64,000 nucleotides of DNA from Gandjariella thermophila (GTDB taxonomy: Bacteria > Actinomycetota > Actinomycetes > Mycobacteriales > Pseudonocardiaceae). Each line of letters opens with the position of its first letter. The stretch's first letter is position 1. The stretch covers positions 6,394 to 70,393 of the forward strand of contig NZ_BJFL01000007.1 in the NCBI RefSeq assembly GCF_005405885.1, written 5' to 3'. Both the position numbers and the translations under genes were made by a program. The notes under the pieces were generated by a model, which worked only from the letters and a program-made list of their open reading frames with translations, did not search any database and was not told the DNA's origin. Shown here one piece after another: positions 24,892 to 34,376 of this stretch.

Positions 24892-25389
24892 GTGTCCGCG
24901 TTGCAGGCCGTGGTCTCTGTCGCCATCGCGGCGCTGGTGCTGGTGCGGGTGATCGGCCGGCAGGTGACCGGTTCGCCGGTGACGGCCAGGTCGCTGGTGC
25001 TGATGCCCGCCGTGCTGCTGGTGATCGGCGTCGCCGGGATGGGTAACGTGCTCGGCTCGGCGTCTACCGGCGCGCTGCTGCTGTTCGGCGCGGACGTGGC
25101 GCTGCTGGTGCTGGTCGGCCTGGGCCGGGGCGCCAGCGTGGCGCTCGGTGAGCGGAACGGGACGCTGTATCAGCGGGGCACCCGGCTCACCCTGCTGCTG
25201 TGGCTGCTCACCATCGCGCTGCGGGTCGGCTTCGCCTTCGCCGGGCACCTGCTCGGGGTGGACGACCGGCTGGCCGGCGCATCGATCGCGCTCAGCATGG
25301 GGTTGACCATCGGCGCGCAGAACGTGGCCATCTGGTGGCGCGGGCAGCGGCTGGGCGTGCCGATGGCGGTGCCGGCCGCACGCCGCTGA
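24892..25389 (+). CDS. DUF1453-like four-helix membrane protein
   Basis: 165 residues from GTG 24892, with GGGGAG upstream. Hydrophobic segments at about residues 5-20, 29-45, 52-68, 90-110 and 125-145 indicate a small integral membrane protein; the basic QRGTRLTLLLWLLTIALRVG segment resembles DUF1453/CcdC-like proteins. It lies 30 bp before a histidine kinase gene and is probably co-transcribed with that two-component system, so it may be an accessory sensor or a protein for the same stress. Function not known. Confidence 0.6.
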   Translation: MSALQAVVSVAIAALVLVRVIGRQVTGSPVTARSLVLMPAVLLVIGVAGMGNVLGSASTGALLLFGADVALLVLVGLGRGASVALGERNGTLYQRGTRLTLLLWLLTIALRVGFAFAGHLLGVDDRLAGASIALSMGLTIGAQNVAIWWRGQRLGVPMAVPAARR

Positions 25390-25419
25390 CCGGCTGTTCC
25401 GCCACCGGCCGGCGGCGGC

Positions 25420-26580
25420 ATGATGCGCGGCGTGCTGGAAGATGCGGCCAACCTGCCGCGCCCCTGGGCGGCCATGGCGCGCTGGCTGCGGCTGATCCCC
25501 GCGCCGGTCCTGGTGCTCACCACCGTCACCCGACCGGGCCCGCAGCTGCTCGGCGGCGGCAAACCGGTGCTCGTCGCCCTGGTGGCGCTCGCCGTGCTCG
25601 GCAACCTCAGCCAGCTGCCGCAACTCCGCCTGCCCCGCCGGCTGGTCCGCACCGGGTTGCTGATCTTCGTCGTCACCAGTTGCCTGCTCACCGTGGCCGC
25701 GCCGGGCAGCAGCGCATTCATCAACCCGTTGCTCGGCGTGCACTGGGCGGTGCGGCGCAGCACCAACACCCTGGCTACGATCACCGTGGTGGTCGCCTGC
25801 GCCGGGCAGATCACGGGCGTGCTGCTCCGCCACGACTCCGCCGTCGCGGCGTTCGCCCTGGTGCTGGGCACCGTCGCGGTGGCACTCAGCGGGCTGGTGT
25901 GGCGCAGCAGGGAGGCGCGGACCGAGCAGACCCAGCTCGCGCTGGCCCGCGAGCAGCAGGCGCGGGAGGAGCACGCAAGGGCCGCGGCGCTGGCCGAGCG
26001 CGCCAGGATCGCCCGGGAACTGCACGACGTGCTCGCCCACTCGCTCGCCGGGCTGTCGCTGAACCTGCAGACCGCCCGGCTGTTGCTGGCCAGGGAGGGT
26101 GCCAGCGCCGAGGTGATGGCCCGGATCGAGCAGGCGCAGCGGCTCGCCGCCGACGGCATCGCCGAGGCGCGGCAGGCGGTCGCGGCGCTGCGCGACGATC
26201 CCGTACCGCCGCACCGCCGAATCGCCGACCTGGTCGCGGCGGTGCGTCTGGAAGGCGCCGCCGCGGCGGACGTGGTCGTCGACGGCACGCCCCGCGAGCT
26301 GCCGGCCGAGATCGCCCAGGCGCTGCACCGGGTCGCGCAGGAGGCGCTGACCAACGCGCGCAAGCACGCGCCGGACGGCACGATCCGCGTGGTGCTGGAG
26401 TACCGCCCGGAGCACGTCGTGCTCACCGTGTCCAACACCGACGGACGGCCGGCACCGACCGTCGTGGCCGGCGGCTACGGTCTGGTCGGCATGCGGGAAC
26501 GCGCCGAGCAGGTGGGCGGGGAGTTGGAGGCGGGACCGGTGGCCGACGGGTGGCGGGTGCGGCTGGTGGTTCCGGCATGA
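25420..26580 (+). CDS. NarL-type sensor histidine kinase (HisKA_3)
   Basis: 386 residues from ATG 25420. Several N-terminal membrane helices (residues about 45-165) replace a periplasmic sensor. A coiled-coil linker leads to the HisKA_3 dimerisation domain with the phospho-His in RIARELHDVLAHSLAGLSLN, followed by an HATPase_c domain (QEALTNARKHAP, GGYGLVGMRERAEQVGG). This is the intramembrane-sensing type common in actinobacteria. Partner regulator at 26735. The preceding small membrane protein may contribute to sensing. Confidence 0.9.
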   Translation: MMRGVLEDAANLPRPWAAMARWLRLIPAPVLVLTTVTRPGPQLLGGGKPVLVALVALAVLGNLSQLPQLRLPRRLVRTGLLIFVVTSCLLTVAAPGSSAFINPLLGVHWAVRRSTNTLATITVVVACAGQITGVLLRHDSAVAAFALVLGTVAVALSGLVWRSREARTEQTQLALAREQQAREEHARAAALAERARIARELHDVLAHSLAGLSLNLQTARLLLAREGASAEVMARIEQAQRLAADGIAEARQAVAALRDDPVPPHRRIADLVAAVRLEGAAAADVVVDGTPRELPAEIAQALHRVAQEALTNARKHAPDGTIRVVLEYRPEHVVLTVSNTDGRPAPTVVAGGYGLVGMRERAEQVGGELEAGPVADGWRVRLVVPA

Positions 26581-26734
26581 GGACGGGGTTTCAGTGATCG
26601 GGAGCGCTCCGGCCGCCGGGCCGCATGATCGGGGAGGCAGGGCCCGTGCGCGGCAAGCCGAGGCCGGTCACGGGCCGGGCCCTGCCGACGGGATCGTGGG
26701 CGCGCGCGGACTCGCGGCACAGAAAGGGGGCAGC

Positions 26735-27391
26735 ATGACCGCGGACCCGGTGCGGGTGGTGGTCGCCGACGACCAGACCGTGGTTCGCGAGGGACTGGTC
26801 ACCCTGCTCGGGCTGCTCCCCCGAATCGACGTGGTGGGCGCCGCCGCGGACGGCGAGGAGGCGGTGCGCCTGGTCGGCGAGCACCGGCCGGACGTGCTGC
26901 TGGTGGACCTGCGCATGCCGCGCTGCGACGGGGTCACCGCGACCCGGCGGGTGGTCGCCAACCACCCGGACACCGCGGTCGTCGTGCTGACCACCTACGC
27001 CGACGACGAGTCGGTGCTCGCCGCGCTGCGCGCCGGCGCCCGCGGCTACCTCACCAAGGACGCCGACGCCGAGTCCATCGCCAGGGCGCTGCGGGCCGCC
27101 GCGGCCGGGCAGTCCATGGTCGACGCCGACGTGCAGCGCCGGCTGGTGGCCGCGGCGAGCGACCCCCGCGACCGGCGCCCGGCCGGGCAGCTGCCGGAGG
27201 GCCTCACGCCACGGGAGGTGGAGGTGCTGCGGCTGATCGCGGCGGGGCTGTCCAACGGGGAGATCGCCCGCCGGCTGGTGGTCACCGAGGCGACGGTGAA
27301 GACCCACGTCAACCACCTGTTCGCCAAGGCGGGCCTGCGGGACCGGGCACAGGCAGTCGCCTACGCCTACCGGATGGGCCTGGTCGACTAG
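26735..27391 (+). CDS. NarL/FixJ-family response regulator
   Basis: 218 residues from ATG 26735, with AAAGGGGG upstream. Receiver domain with DDQTVVREGL, phosphoacceptor Asp in VLLVDLRMPR and Lys in GYLTKDAD; LuxR-type helix-turn-helix at the C-terminus (LTPREVEVLRLIAAGLSNGEIA, TVKTHVNHLFAK). Partner of the kinase at 25420. The 154 bp between kinase and regulator are GC-rich with no feature seen. Confidence 0.9.
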   Translation: MTADPVRVVVADDQTVVREGLVTLLGLLPRIDVVGAAADGEEAVRLVGEHRPDVLLVDLRMPRCDGVTATRRVVANHPDTAVVVLTTYADDESVLAALRAGARGYLTKDADAESIARALRAAAAGQSMVDADVQRRLVAAASDPRDRRPAGQLPEGLTPREVEVLRLIAAGLSNGEIARRLVVTEATVKTHVNHLFAKAGLRDRAQAVAYAYRMGLVD

Positions 27392-27458
27392 CTCGGGCGC
27401 GACCGCTTCGGCTCTGAAGGCAGGGTGGCACGCCACGGTCGAAACGCTCCGGACCAGC

Positions 27459-27950
27459 TCACCGGAGTACGAGGTCGTAGCGCACCTCCGAGGTGGTCAC
27501 GCCCCAGGGTGCGGCCGGCGGCCGGCGCTCCGTCTCGGTGAAGCCCGCGCCGCGGTACAGCGCGGCCGCGGCGCGGAGCAGGTCGATCGTCCACAGGAAC
27601 ACCCGGTGGTAGCCGGCCGTGCGGCAGTGCGCGACCGCGTCGTCCAGCAGCCGCCGGCCCAACCCGCGGCCGCGCACCTCGGGCTCCAGCAGGAACCAGC
27701 GGAACTGGCCGACACCCTCGGCGGCCGGGCACACCGCGGCGCTGCCCAGCAGCCGGTCACCGTCCCGCACCAGCCAGAACCGGGTTTCCGGCCAGGAAGG
27801 GGCGAGCACGGCGGCGGCCACGCCGGAGGCCACGTAGGCCTCGAACCGCTCGTCGAGGCCGTACTCGGCGCGGTAGAGCCGACCGTGCTGCCCGATGATC
27901 GCGCCGAGTTCGCCGGCCCGCAGCCGGACGTCGATCGCTGGCTCACCCAT
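27459..27950 (-). CDS. GNAT-family N-acetyltransferase
   Basis: 163 residues from ATG at 27948-27950. Single GNAT domain: FWLVRDGDRLLGSAAV, the acetyl-CoA binding VRGRGLGRRLLDDAVAHC, and LYRGAGFTETE. This size and the FRWFLLEPEVRGRGLG style are common in MarR/TetR-linked GNAT proteins. It is transcribed divergently from a TetR regulator, with two operator-like palindromes between them, so it is the likely target of that regulator. Substrate unknown. Confidence 0.82.
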   Translation of the reverse strand: MGEPAIDVRLRAGELGAIIGQHGRLYRAEYGLDERFEAYVASGVAAAVLAPSWPETRFWLVRDGDRLLGSAAVCPAAEGVGQFRWFLLEPEVRGRGLGRRLLDDAVAHCRTAGYHRVFLWTIDLLRAAAALYRGAGFTETERRPPAAPWGVTTSEVRYDLVLR

Positions 27951-27956
27951 GGCGCC

Positions 27957-27995
27957 TCCAACCGTTCGGTTGGAACGCTACAACCAAACGGTTGG
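27957..27995. promoter_or_regulatory. paired operators for the divergent TetR regulator
   Basis: Site 1, TCCAACCGTTCGGTTGGA (27957-27974), is a perfect 8-2-8 palindrome. Site 2, CCAAACGGTTGG (27984-27995), repeats the same half sites with one mismatch. They sit between the GNAT start (27950) and the TetR start (28014), as expected for an autoregulated divergent promoter. Confidence 0.7.
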
Positions 27996-28013
27996 AATAT
28001 CTAGGCTGGGCCG

Positions 28014-28598
28014 GTGAGCACCGAACCGATCCGGAACCGGATCCTCCGCGCGGCCGCCGAGGAGTTCGCGCGGCACGGCTTCGAGGGCGCCCGGGTGGCA
28101 CGCATCGCCGCGGCCGCCGAGGCCAACAAGGAACGCCTGTACCACTACTACGGCAACAAAGAGGACCTGTTCACCGCGGTGCTGGACGAGGCGATGCGGC
28201 AACTGGCCGCGGCCGAACCGTTCGCCGCCGACGACCTCGGCGGGTACGTGGCGCGCATGGTGGACTTCCACCGGGAACACCCGACCCTGGTCCAGTTGCT
28301 GCTCGCCGAGGCCCGGCACCACGGCAGCGCGCCGCTACCACACGAGTCCGACCGCGCGGCCCACTACCGGCGGCGCGTCGAGGCCATCCGGCAGGCCCAG
28401 CGGCGGGGCGCGGTGCGCACCGACGTGGACCCGGAAACGCTGCTCTACGCGGTGCTCGCGCTGGTGGCGACGGCGTCCGCGCTCCCCCAGCTCACCCGGC
28501 TCATCCTGGGCGCGGACCCGGTGGAGGTGGCCGGCCACGGTGAGCTGCGCGCGGGCCTGCGCCGGCTGCTGGACGTGCTCACCACACCGCGACCGTGA
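28014..28598 (+). CDS. TetR-family transcriptional regulator
   Basis: 194 residues from GTG 28014. N-terminal helix-turn-helix: ILRAAAEEFARHGFEGARVA, RIAAAAEANKERLYHYYGNK and EDLFTAVLDEA, the usual TetR order. The C-terminal ligand domain is helical and not diagnostic. The start lies within 20 bp of operator site 2, so a short leader is likely. It probably represses itself and the GNAT gene. Inducer unknown. Confidence 0.88.
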   Translation: MSTEPIRNRILRAAAEEFARHGFEGARVARIAAAAEANKERLYHYYGNKEDLFTAVLDEAMRQLAAAEPFAADDLGGYVARMVDFHREHPTLVQLLLAEARHHGSAPLPHESDRAAHYRRRVEAIRQAQRRGAVRTDVDPETLLYAVLALVATASALPQLTRLILGADPVEVAGHGELRAGLRRLLDVLTTPRP

Positions 28599-28632
28599 CG
28601 GGGCCGTGGCCAGCACCGGGGACCGGCCCCGG

Positions 28633-29544
28633 TCAGCCCTTGGGGGCGAGCGCCTCCAGCACCTCGTCCGCCCGGCGCAGTGACATGGCCGGATCCACGT
28701 CCGGCGAGCCGATCTCCGGGTCGAAGTTGAGATCCACGAACACCTCGGTGATGCCCTGCTCGGCCAGTGCCTCGACGTCCCCGCGGATCTGGTCCAGGGT
28801 GCCGGTGAGCGGCCTGCGGTCCGCCGCGCCGGCCGGGCGGACGCGTACCACGCCACGGCAGACGAACCGGAGGGCGTCCGGGTCCCGGCCGGCGTCCTCG
28901 GCCGCGGCCCGCACGGCGGCCACCGACTGTCCGATGGTGGTCAGGTCGGCGCGGCTGCTGCTCACCCAGCCGTCACAGAGCCGCCCGGCGCGGCGCAGCG
29001 CCGGCTCGGCCGCACCACCGAGCAGGATCGGAGGGTGCGGCCGCTGCACCGGCTTGGGTTCCATCCTGGTCGGCGGGACGCGGTAGAACTCGCCGTCGTG
29101 CGCCACCACCTCGTCCGTCCACAGTGTCCGCAGCAGCCGGATGAACTCGGCGCCCCGCCGACCTCGGGCGTGCTTGGATGCGCCGACCGCGGTGTACTCC
29201 TCGTCCGACCAGCCGTTGCCCAGGCCGACCTCGAGCCGGCCGTGGGACAGGATGTCCAGCGTGGTCAGCTGCTTGGCCATCAGCACCGGGTTGGAAAACG
29301 GCATGTTCAGCACGGCCACACCGAGCCGGATGTTTTCCGTGCGCGCCGCGGCGTAGGCCAGCGCCACGATCGGATCCTGCACGCTGCGGTAGGTCTCGCC
29401 CCAGGAGTGGTCCACCGGGGCCAGCAGGCGCTGGAACGTCCACAGCGAGCGGTACCCGAACTGCTCGGCCCGCTGGGCGATGTGCAGCAGGTTCTCCTCG
29501 GTGGCCCAGGAACCCGATACCGGAGCGGCGAAGCCAATGTCCAC
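28633..29544 (-). CDS. LLM-class (F420- or flavin-dependent) oxidoreductase
   Basis: 303 residues. Luciferase-like monooxygenase fold: MDIGFAAPVSGSWATEENLL at the start, TENIRLGVAVLNMPFSNPVL, LDILSHGRLEVGLGNGWSDEEY and PHPPILLGGAAEPALRRAGR. The family in actinobacteria mostly uses coenzyme F420 or FMN; the cofactor is not decided by the sequence. A decayed member of the same family lies 900 bp upstream (30439-31046). Converges on the TetR gene. Confidence 0.87.
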   Translation of the reverse strand: MDIGFAAPVSGSWATEENLLHIAQRAEQFGYRSLWTFQRLLAPVDHSWGETYRSVQDPIVALAYAAARTENIRLGVAVLNMPFSNPVLMAKQLTTLDILSHGRLEVGLGNGWSDEEYTAVGASKHARGRRGAEFIRLLRTLWTDEVVAHDGEFYRVPPTRMEPKPVQRPHPPILLGGAAEPALRRAGRLCDGWVSSSRADLTTIGQSVAAVRAAAEDAGRDPDALRFVCRGVVRVRPAGAADRRPLTGTLDQIRGDVEALAEQGITEVFVDLNFDPEIGSPDVDPAMSLRRADEVLEALAPKG

Positions 29545-29774
29545 ACCTGAACGCTACGACATCACCCGAGACCCTCGCATTCGCTGGCGTTGTTCGAGCA
29601 GGCGGCAGCGGTCACAGCGCCGACGGCGCGGGCCCCACCAGCACGGCCGGCTCGTCGGGAGCACCGCCAAGCCCGGCCGGACCGGTGTTCTGCCGCGCGA
29701 TGATCCACCCGGCGCACAATGGGCATTCCCCTTCCACGCCGGAATGGGCGGAGAATGGTCCGGCAGAATCCGGG

Positions 29775-30206
29775 TCAGCGCGCCTGTGCGATGTACGACT
29801 CGAGAAGCTCTTGGTCGTCCTCGAGTTGGCTGATCCTGCTCTTGACCACGTCCCCGATGCTGACGATGCCGGCGAGTTTCCCGTCGACCAGCACGGGCAC
29901 ATGCCGAATGCGGTTCTCCGTCATCATCACGGTGAGCCGGTCCACCGTGTCTGCGGGGGTACAGGTGACCACCGCGGCGGTCATGATCTTCGACACCGAC
30001 TGGTCGAGCAGCCGCGCACCGCGCTCGTGCAGCCGCCGCACGACGTCACGTTCCGAGACGATGCCGACCACCCGCTCGCCGTCGAGCACGACCAGCGCGC
30101 CCACGTTGTGCTCGGCCAGCAGCCCGAGCAACTCGGTCACCGTCGCCGACGGTTCCACCGTGACGACCGCCGAACCTTTTCGCCGCAACACGTCCGCGAT
30201 CCGCAT
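29775..30206 (-). CDS. CBS-pair domain protein
   Basis: 143 residues from ATG at 30204-30206 (MRIADVLRRKG). Two CBS domains fill the protein: TVTELLGLLAEHNVGALVVL with VVGIVSERDVVRRL, and TVDRLTVMMTENRIRHVPVL with LAGIVSIGDVVKSRI. Such stand-alone pairs bind adenine nucleotides and sense energy state, and in actinobacteria are often part of hypoxia or stress responses. No fused effector domain. The 230 bp between this gene and the LLM gene (29545-29774) contain no supported gene. Confidence 0.88.
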   Translation of the reverse strand: MRIADVLRRKGSAVVTVEPSATVTELLGLLAEHNVGALVVLDGERVVGIVSERDVVRRLHERGARLLDQSVSKIMTAAVVTCTPADTVDRLTVMMTENRIRHVPVLVDGKLAGIVSIGDVVKSRISQLEDDQELLESYIAQAR

Positions 30207-30438
30207 GATGGGCGCCTCCCATCCGCTGCCGGCCGGTGACCTTTTGTCGGAGGCTAGTTGCCCGGGCACGGTTACGGAAGGGCGCGAGCGGATTGCCGCC
30301 ACGATGAACACGTACGGAGCAACTGCCGCTAGTGATCGGTGACACCGCGCCATTCTGGATCGAGCAACCCTTCCGGTACCGCGGAATCTCGGGGTGATTT
30401 CCGGTCGGCGGTCAGGACTTTCGCCCCGTAGCGCCGGG

Positions 30439-31046
30439 TCAGCCGACCAGGTCGGCAAGCCGGTCGACCTGGTCGACGTCCGTCGCCCAGCAGTACAGGA
30501 TCACCTCGTCCGCGCCGAGCGCGGCGAACTGCGCGATCGCTCGGCGCACCGCCGCCGCGCTGTCCAGCATCCCGTCGGCAACGGCGCGGGTGTCGCCGAG
30601 GAAGGCGTAAGTACCCGCCGATGGCGTCGCGGGCCGCGTCGAGCACGTGCTGCGGCCCGATCGCGACGTTCGCCTGGGCAAGCAGCCGCGGCTGGCCGGC
30701 CCGTCCCGCGGCCGCCCACTGACCGCGGACCTGGTCGAACAGCCGTTCCAGGTAGCTCGGCGGGGCGGCGCCGATGAAACCGTCGCCCCAGCGGGCCACC
30801 CGCGCGGTCGCGCGCTCTGCTTCGCCAGCAGCACCGGGTCGCGCAGCGGGGCGAGCAGCACCTCGGTCTGCACCCGGATGCGGGACGTGGCACCGGCGAT
30901 GCTCGCCAGGGTCACCAGCGGTTCGGGGTTGTGGTAGACGAGCCGGTCGAGCAGGGCGAGCGTGCTGAATGGACCCGCTTCCGCGCGGCCGCCCAGGACA
31001 GCAGCGCCTCCGGCTCGTCGACGGGCATGCCGAGACCGATCTTCAT
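30439..31046 (-). pseudogene. decayed LLM-class oxidoreductase gene
   Basis: From ATG at 31044-31046 the frame gives MKIGLGMPVDEPEALLSWAA. Homology then passes to another frame (AEAGPFSTLALLDRLVYHNP, ATSRIRVQTEVLLAPLRDPV, LLAKQ), next jumps over roughly 90 expected residues to a third frame (VARWGDGFIGAAPPSYLERL, then QPRLLAQANVAIG), and returns to the second (LGDTRAVADGMLDSAAAV, GADEVILYCWATDVDQVDRL). At least two frameshifts and one internal deletion make it non-functional. Family features (AKQ after DPVLL, VARWGDGF) identify it as an LLM oxidoreductase. Confidence 0.8.
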
Positions 31047-31481
31047 CACGTTGGCACCTCCGGAAGGGCAGGATCAACTGTGCCGCCCCTCCGTGACACC
31101 ACGCGGTGCCGCTCCCGTTCTGCGGCATGGTTCCTCGGGCGCGATCCGATCAGAGTGCCGCGACCATATCCGTGCCCTGGCGGGCACCGCACCCGGATTT
31201 CCGACCGCGCGCGGCGGCGCAGGACCCGTCCCGGCTGACCTCCGCACCGGTGCGCCCGGTCGGTGTGGCCTGCCGCGGCGGGAAGTTAGCGCCGCCGCCG
31301 GGTCCCCGCCCGACAGGTATGCCCTCCGCGGCCCGGGATGCTGGCGCAGGGCGCCCATTCCGGGACTCGACCGTCACTGATCTCGCGAATGATGTCCGGA
31401 CCGCCTGGTCCGGGTCTCCGGCAGGACACCAGCGGGGAGCCAACGCCGCCGTCGGCTCCCCGCGTGCTCAAGAACCACCTT
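31047..31481. other. intergenic stretch without a supported gene
   Basis: 435 bp between the LLM pseudogene and the nrdJ terminator. Short open frames exist on both strands but none has a ribosome site and recognisable content. I see no RNA gene or repeat. Confidence 0.5.
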
Positions 31482-31499
31482 CCGGCCCGGCTGGGCCGG
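31482..31499 (-). terminator. hairpin after nrdJ
   Basis: CCGGCCC (31482-31488) and GGGCCGG (31493-31499) form a perfect 7-bp stem with a 4-base loop, three bases after the nrdJ stop. On the transcribed strand it is followed by AAGGTGGTTCTT. Confidence 0.55.
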
Positions 31500-31502
31500 G
31501 AA

Positions 31503-34376
31503 TCAGCTGCAGCCGGAGGTGGAGCCGCAGCCCTCGCAGACGTAGCAGGAGCCGGCGGGCCGCATCTTGGTGCCGCAGGTCATGCACAGCGGCGCGTCCG
31601 CGGCCTTGCCGTGCCGCAGTTCGAGCAGTTCGGTGGAGCTACCCACCCGTTCCGGGCTGATCGTCTGGCCCGGTCGCCGGCCGGGTTCGTCGGCCGCGGC
31701 CGGCTGCGGCGAGGCGTCCACCGTGCTGCGCAACGTCTCCAGGTCGACCTCGGAGGACGGCCCGTTCTCACCGTTGACCTGCGCGGCCCGCTCCTCGGCG
31801 GTGAAGATGCCGAGCTGGGCGCGCTTCTCGTAGGGCAGGTAGTCCAGGGCCAGCCGGCGGAATAGGTAGTCCAGCACGCTGGTGGCGATCCGCACGTCCG
31901 GGTCGTCGGTCATGCCGGCCGGCTCGAAGCGCTGGTTGAGGAACTTCGAGACGTAGAACTCCAGCGGAATCCCGTACTGCAGGCCAACCGAGATCGACAT
32001 GGAGAACGCGTCCATCACACCGGCCAGGGTCGAACCCTGCTTGCCGAGCTTGATGAAGATCTCGCCGAGGCCGTCGTCCGGGTACGAACCGGCGTGCAGG
32101 TAGCCCTCCGCGCCGCCGACCGTGAACGACCACGTTTGGCTCGGCCGCTTCTTCGGCAGGCGCTTGCGCACCGGTCGGTACTCGACCACCTTCTCCGGTT
32201 CGCCGGACTTCCTGGCCGTCTTCCCGGCGGACAGCGGCTGGCCGACCTTGCAGTTGTCCCGGTAGATGGCCAGCGCCTTGAGGCCGAGCTTCCAGCCCTC
32301 GAAGTAGATCCGCTCGACGTCCTCCACGGTGGCCTGCTCGGGCATGTTCACCGTCTTGGAGATCGCGCCGGAGATGAACGGCTGCACCGCCGCCATCATC
32401 CGCACGTGGCCCATCGCCGGGATGGACCGCTCCCCCATCGCGCAGTCGAACACCTCGTAGTGCTCGGGACGCAGCCCCGGGGCGTCCACCACGTGGCCGT
32501 GCTCGGCGATGTAGTCGACGATCGCCTCGATCTGCTCGTCCACGTAGCCCAGCGACTTCAGCGCGCGCGGCACGGTCTGGTTGACGATCTGCATGGACCC
32601 GCCGCCGACCAGCTTCTTGAACTTCACCAGCGCCAGGTCCGGCTCCACCCCGGTGGTGTCGCAGTCCATCATCAACCCGATGGTTCCCGTCGGCGCGAGT
32701 ACCGAGGACTGCGCGTTGCGCCAGCCGTTGACGGCGCCGATCTCCAGGCACTTCCGCCACTCCTCGGTGGCCACCTTGCGCACCGCCACGTCGTTGGAGT
32801 GGTAGGTGCGGATCATGTCGTTGGCCGCGGCATGCTTGCGCATCACCCGCTGGTGCCCATCCGCGTTGCGGGCGTAGCCCTGGTACGGCCCCACGACGCC
32901 GGCCAGCTCGGCCGAACGCCGGTAGGCGACGCCGGTCATCAGCGAGGTGATCGCCGCGGCGAGCGCGCGGCCGCCGTCGGAGTCGTAGGCGTGGCCGGTG
33001 GCCATGAGCAGCGCGCCCAGGTTGGCGTAGCCGATGCCGAGCTGCCGGAACTTCCGGGTGGTCTCGCCGATGGCCTTGGTCGGGAAGTCCGCGAAGCAGA
33101 TCGAGATGTCCATCGCGGTGATGACCAGCTCGACCGCGCGGACGAACAGCTGCGCGTCGAAGGTGTTGTCCTCGCGCAGGAACTTCATCAGGTTCATCGA
33201 GGCGAGGTTGCAACTCGAGTTGTCCAGGTGCAGGTACTCGCTGCACGGGTTGGACGCCGTGATCCGGCCGGACTCCGGGCAGGTGTGCCAGTCGTTGATC
33301 GTGTCGTCGTACTGCAGCCCCGGGTCGGCGCACTCCCACGCCGCCTGGGCGATCTTGCGGAACAGCCGCTTGGCGTCGACCTTCTCCAGCACCTCGCCGG
33401 TGGTGCGGGCCCGCAACCCGAACTCGCCGCCCGCCTCGACGGCGCGCATGAACTCGTCGGAGACCCGCACCGAGTTGTTCGCGTTCTGGTACTGCACCGA
33501 GGCGATGTCGTTGCCGCCCAAGTCCATGTCGAAGCCGGCGTCCCGCAGAACGCGGATCTTCTCCTCTTCACGGGCCTTGGTCTCGATGAACTCCTCGATG
33601 TCCGGGTGGTCGACGTCGAGGATGACCATCTTCGCGGCCCGGCGGGTCGCGCCGCCGGACTTGATCGTCCCGGCGGATGCGTCCGCGCCGCGCATGAACG
33701 ACACCGGACCGGAGGCGTTGCCGCCCGAGGACAGCAGCTCCTTGGAGGACCGGATGCGGGAGAGGTTCACCCCCGCGCCGGAACCACCCTTGAAGATCAG
33801 CCCCTCCTCCTTGTACCAGTCCAGAATGGACTCCATGGTGTCGTCCACGGAGAGAATGAAGCACGCCGACACCTGCTGCGGCGACTTGGTACCGACGTTG
33901 AACCAGACCGGCGAGTTGAAGGCGAACACCTGGTGCAGCAGCATCCAGGTGAGTTCGTGCTCGAAGACCTCCGCGTCGGCGTCACTGGCGAAGTAGCCGT
34001 GCTCCACGCCCGCCCGGACGTAGGTGCCGACCACCCGGTCGATCAGTTGCTTCAGGCTGTTCTCCCGCTGCGGGGTGCCCACCGCCCCGCGGAAGTACTT
34101 GCTGGTGACGATGTTCGTCGCGTTCATCGACCAGAACTCGGGGAACTCGACACCGCGCTGCTCGAAGTTGACCGAGCCGTCCCGCCAGTTCGTCATCACG
34201 ACGTCCCGACGCTCCCAGGTCACCTCGTCGTACGGGTGCACGCCCTCGGTGGTGAACACGCGAGTGATCCGCAGGCCGGGCGCCCCCTTGCCACCCCGCC
34301 GCCTGGCGGCGTTCTTCGTGCCCGACCCGGACTCCGCCGCACCACCCGCGGCCGGGGTTCCGACGGTCTCCGTCAT
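31503..34376 (-). CDS. nrdJ: adenosylcobalamin-dependent (class II) ribonucleotide reductase
   Basis: 957 residues from ATG at 34374-34376 (MTETVGTPAAG); an upstream in-frame ATG would add 30 unconserved residues. Core motifs: AFNSPVWFNVG, SACFILSVDDTMESI, GSGAGVNLSRIRS, NPCSEYLHLDNSSCNLASMN, and LAPTGTIGLMMDCDTTGVEP. The C-terminus carries a cysteine cluster (CMTCGTKMRPAGSCYVCEGC), as in actinobacterial NrdJ. It reduces ribonucleotides to deoxyribonucleotides using vitamin B12 and needs no oxygen. nrdR lies 180 bp upstream on the same strand; the actinobacterial nrdRJ operon is known. I see no cobalamin riboswitch. Confidence 0.95.
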   Translation of the reverse strand: MTETVGTPAAGGAAESGSGTKNAARRRGGKGAPGLRITRVFTTEGVHPYDEVTWERRDVVMTNWRDGSVNFEQRGVEFPEFWSMNATNIVTSKYFRGAVGTPQRENSLKQLIDRVVGTYVRAGVEHGYFASDADAEVFEHELTWMLLHQVFAFNSPVWFNVGTKSPQQVSACFILSVDDTMESILDWYKEEGLIFKGGSGAGVNLSRIRSSKELLSSGGNASGPVSFMRGADASAGTIKSGGATRRAAKMVILDVDHPDIEEFIETKAREEEKIRVLRDAGFDMDLGGNDIASVQYQNANNSVRVSDEFMRAVEAGGEFGLRARTTGEVLEKVDAKRLFRKIAQAAWECADPGLQYDDTINDWHTCPESGRITASNPCSEYLHLDNSSCNLASMNLMKFLREDNTFDAQLFVRAVELVITAMDISICFADFPTKAIGETTRKFRQLGIGYANLGALLMATGHAYDSDGGRALAAAITSLMTGVAYRRSAELAGVVGPYQGYARNADGHQRVMRKHAAANDMIRTYHSNDVAVRKVATEEWRKCLEIGAVNGWRNAQSSVLAPTGTIGLMMDCDTTGVEPDLALVKFKKLVGGGSMQIVNQTVPRALKSLGYVDEQIEAIVDYIAEHGHVVDAPGLRPEHYEVFDCAMGERSIPAMGHVRMMAAVQPFISGAISKTVNMPEQATVEDVERIYFEGWKLGLKALAIYRDNCKVGQPLSAGKTARKSGEPEKVVEYRPVRKRLPKKRPSQTWSFTVGGAEGYLHAGSYPDDGLGEIFIKLGKQGSTLAGVMDAFSMSISVGLQYGIPLEFYVSKFLNQRFEPAGMTDDPDVRIATSVLDYLFRRLALDYLPYEKRAQLGIFTAEERAAQVNGENGPSSEVDLETLRSTVDASPQPAAADEPGRRPGQTISPERVGSSTELLELRHGKAADAPLCMTCGTKMRPAGSCYVCEGCGSTSGCS

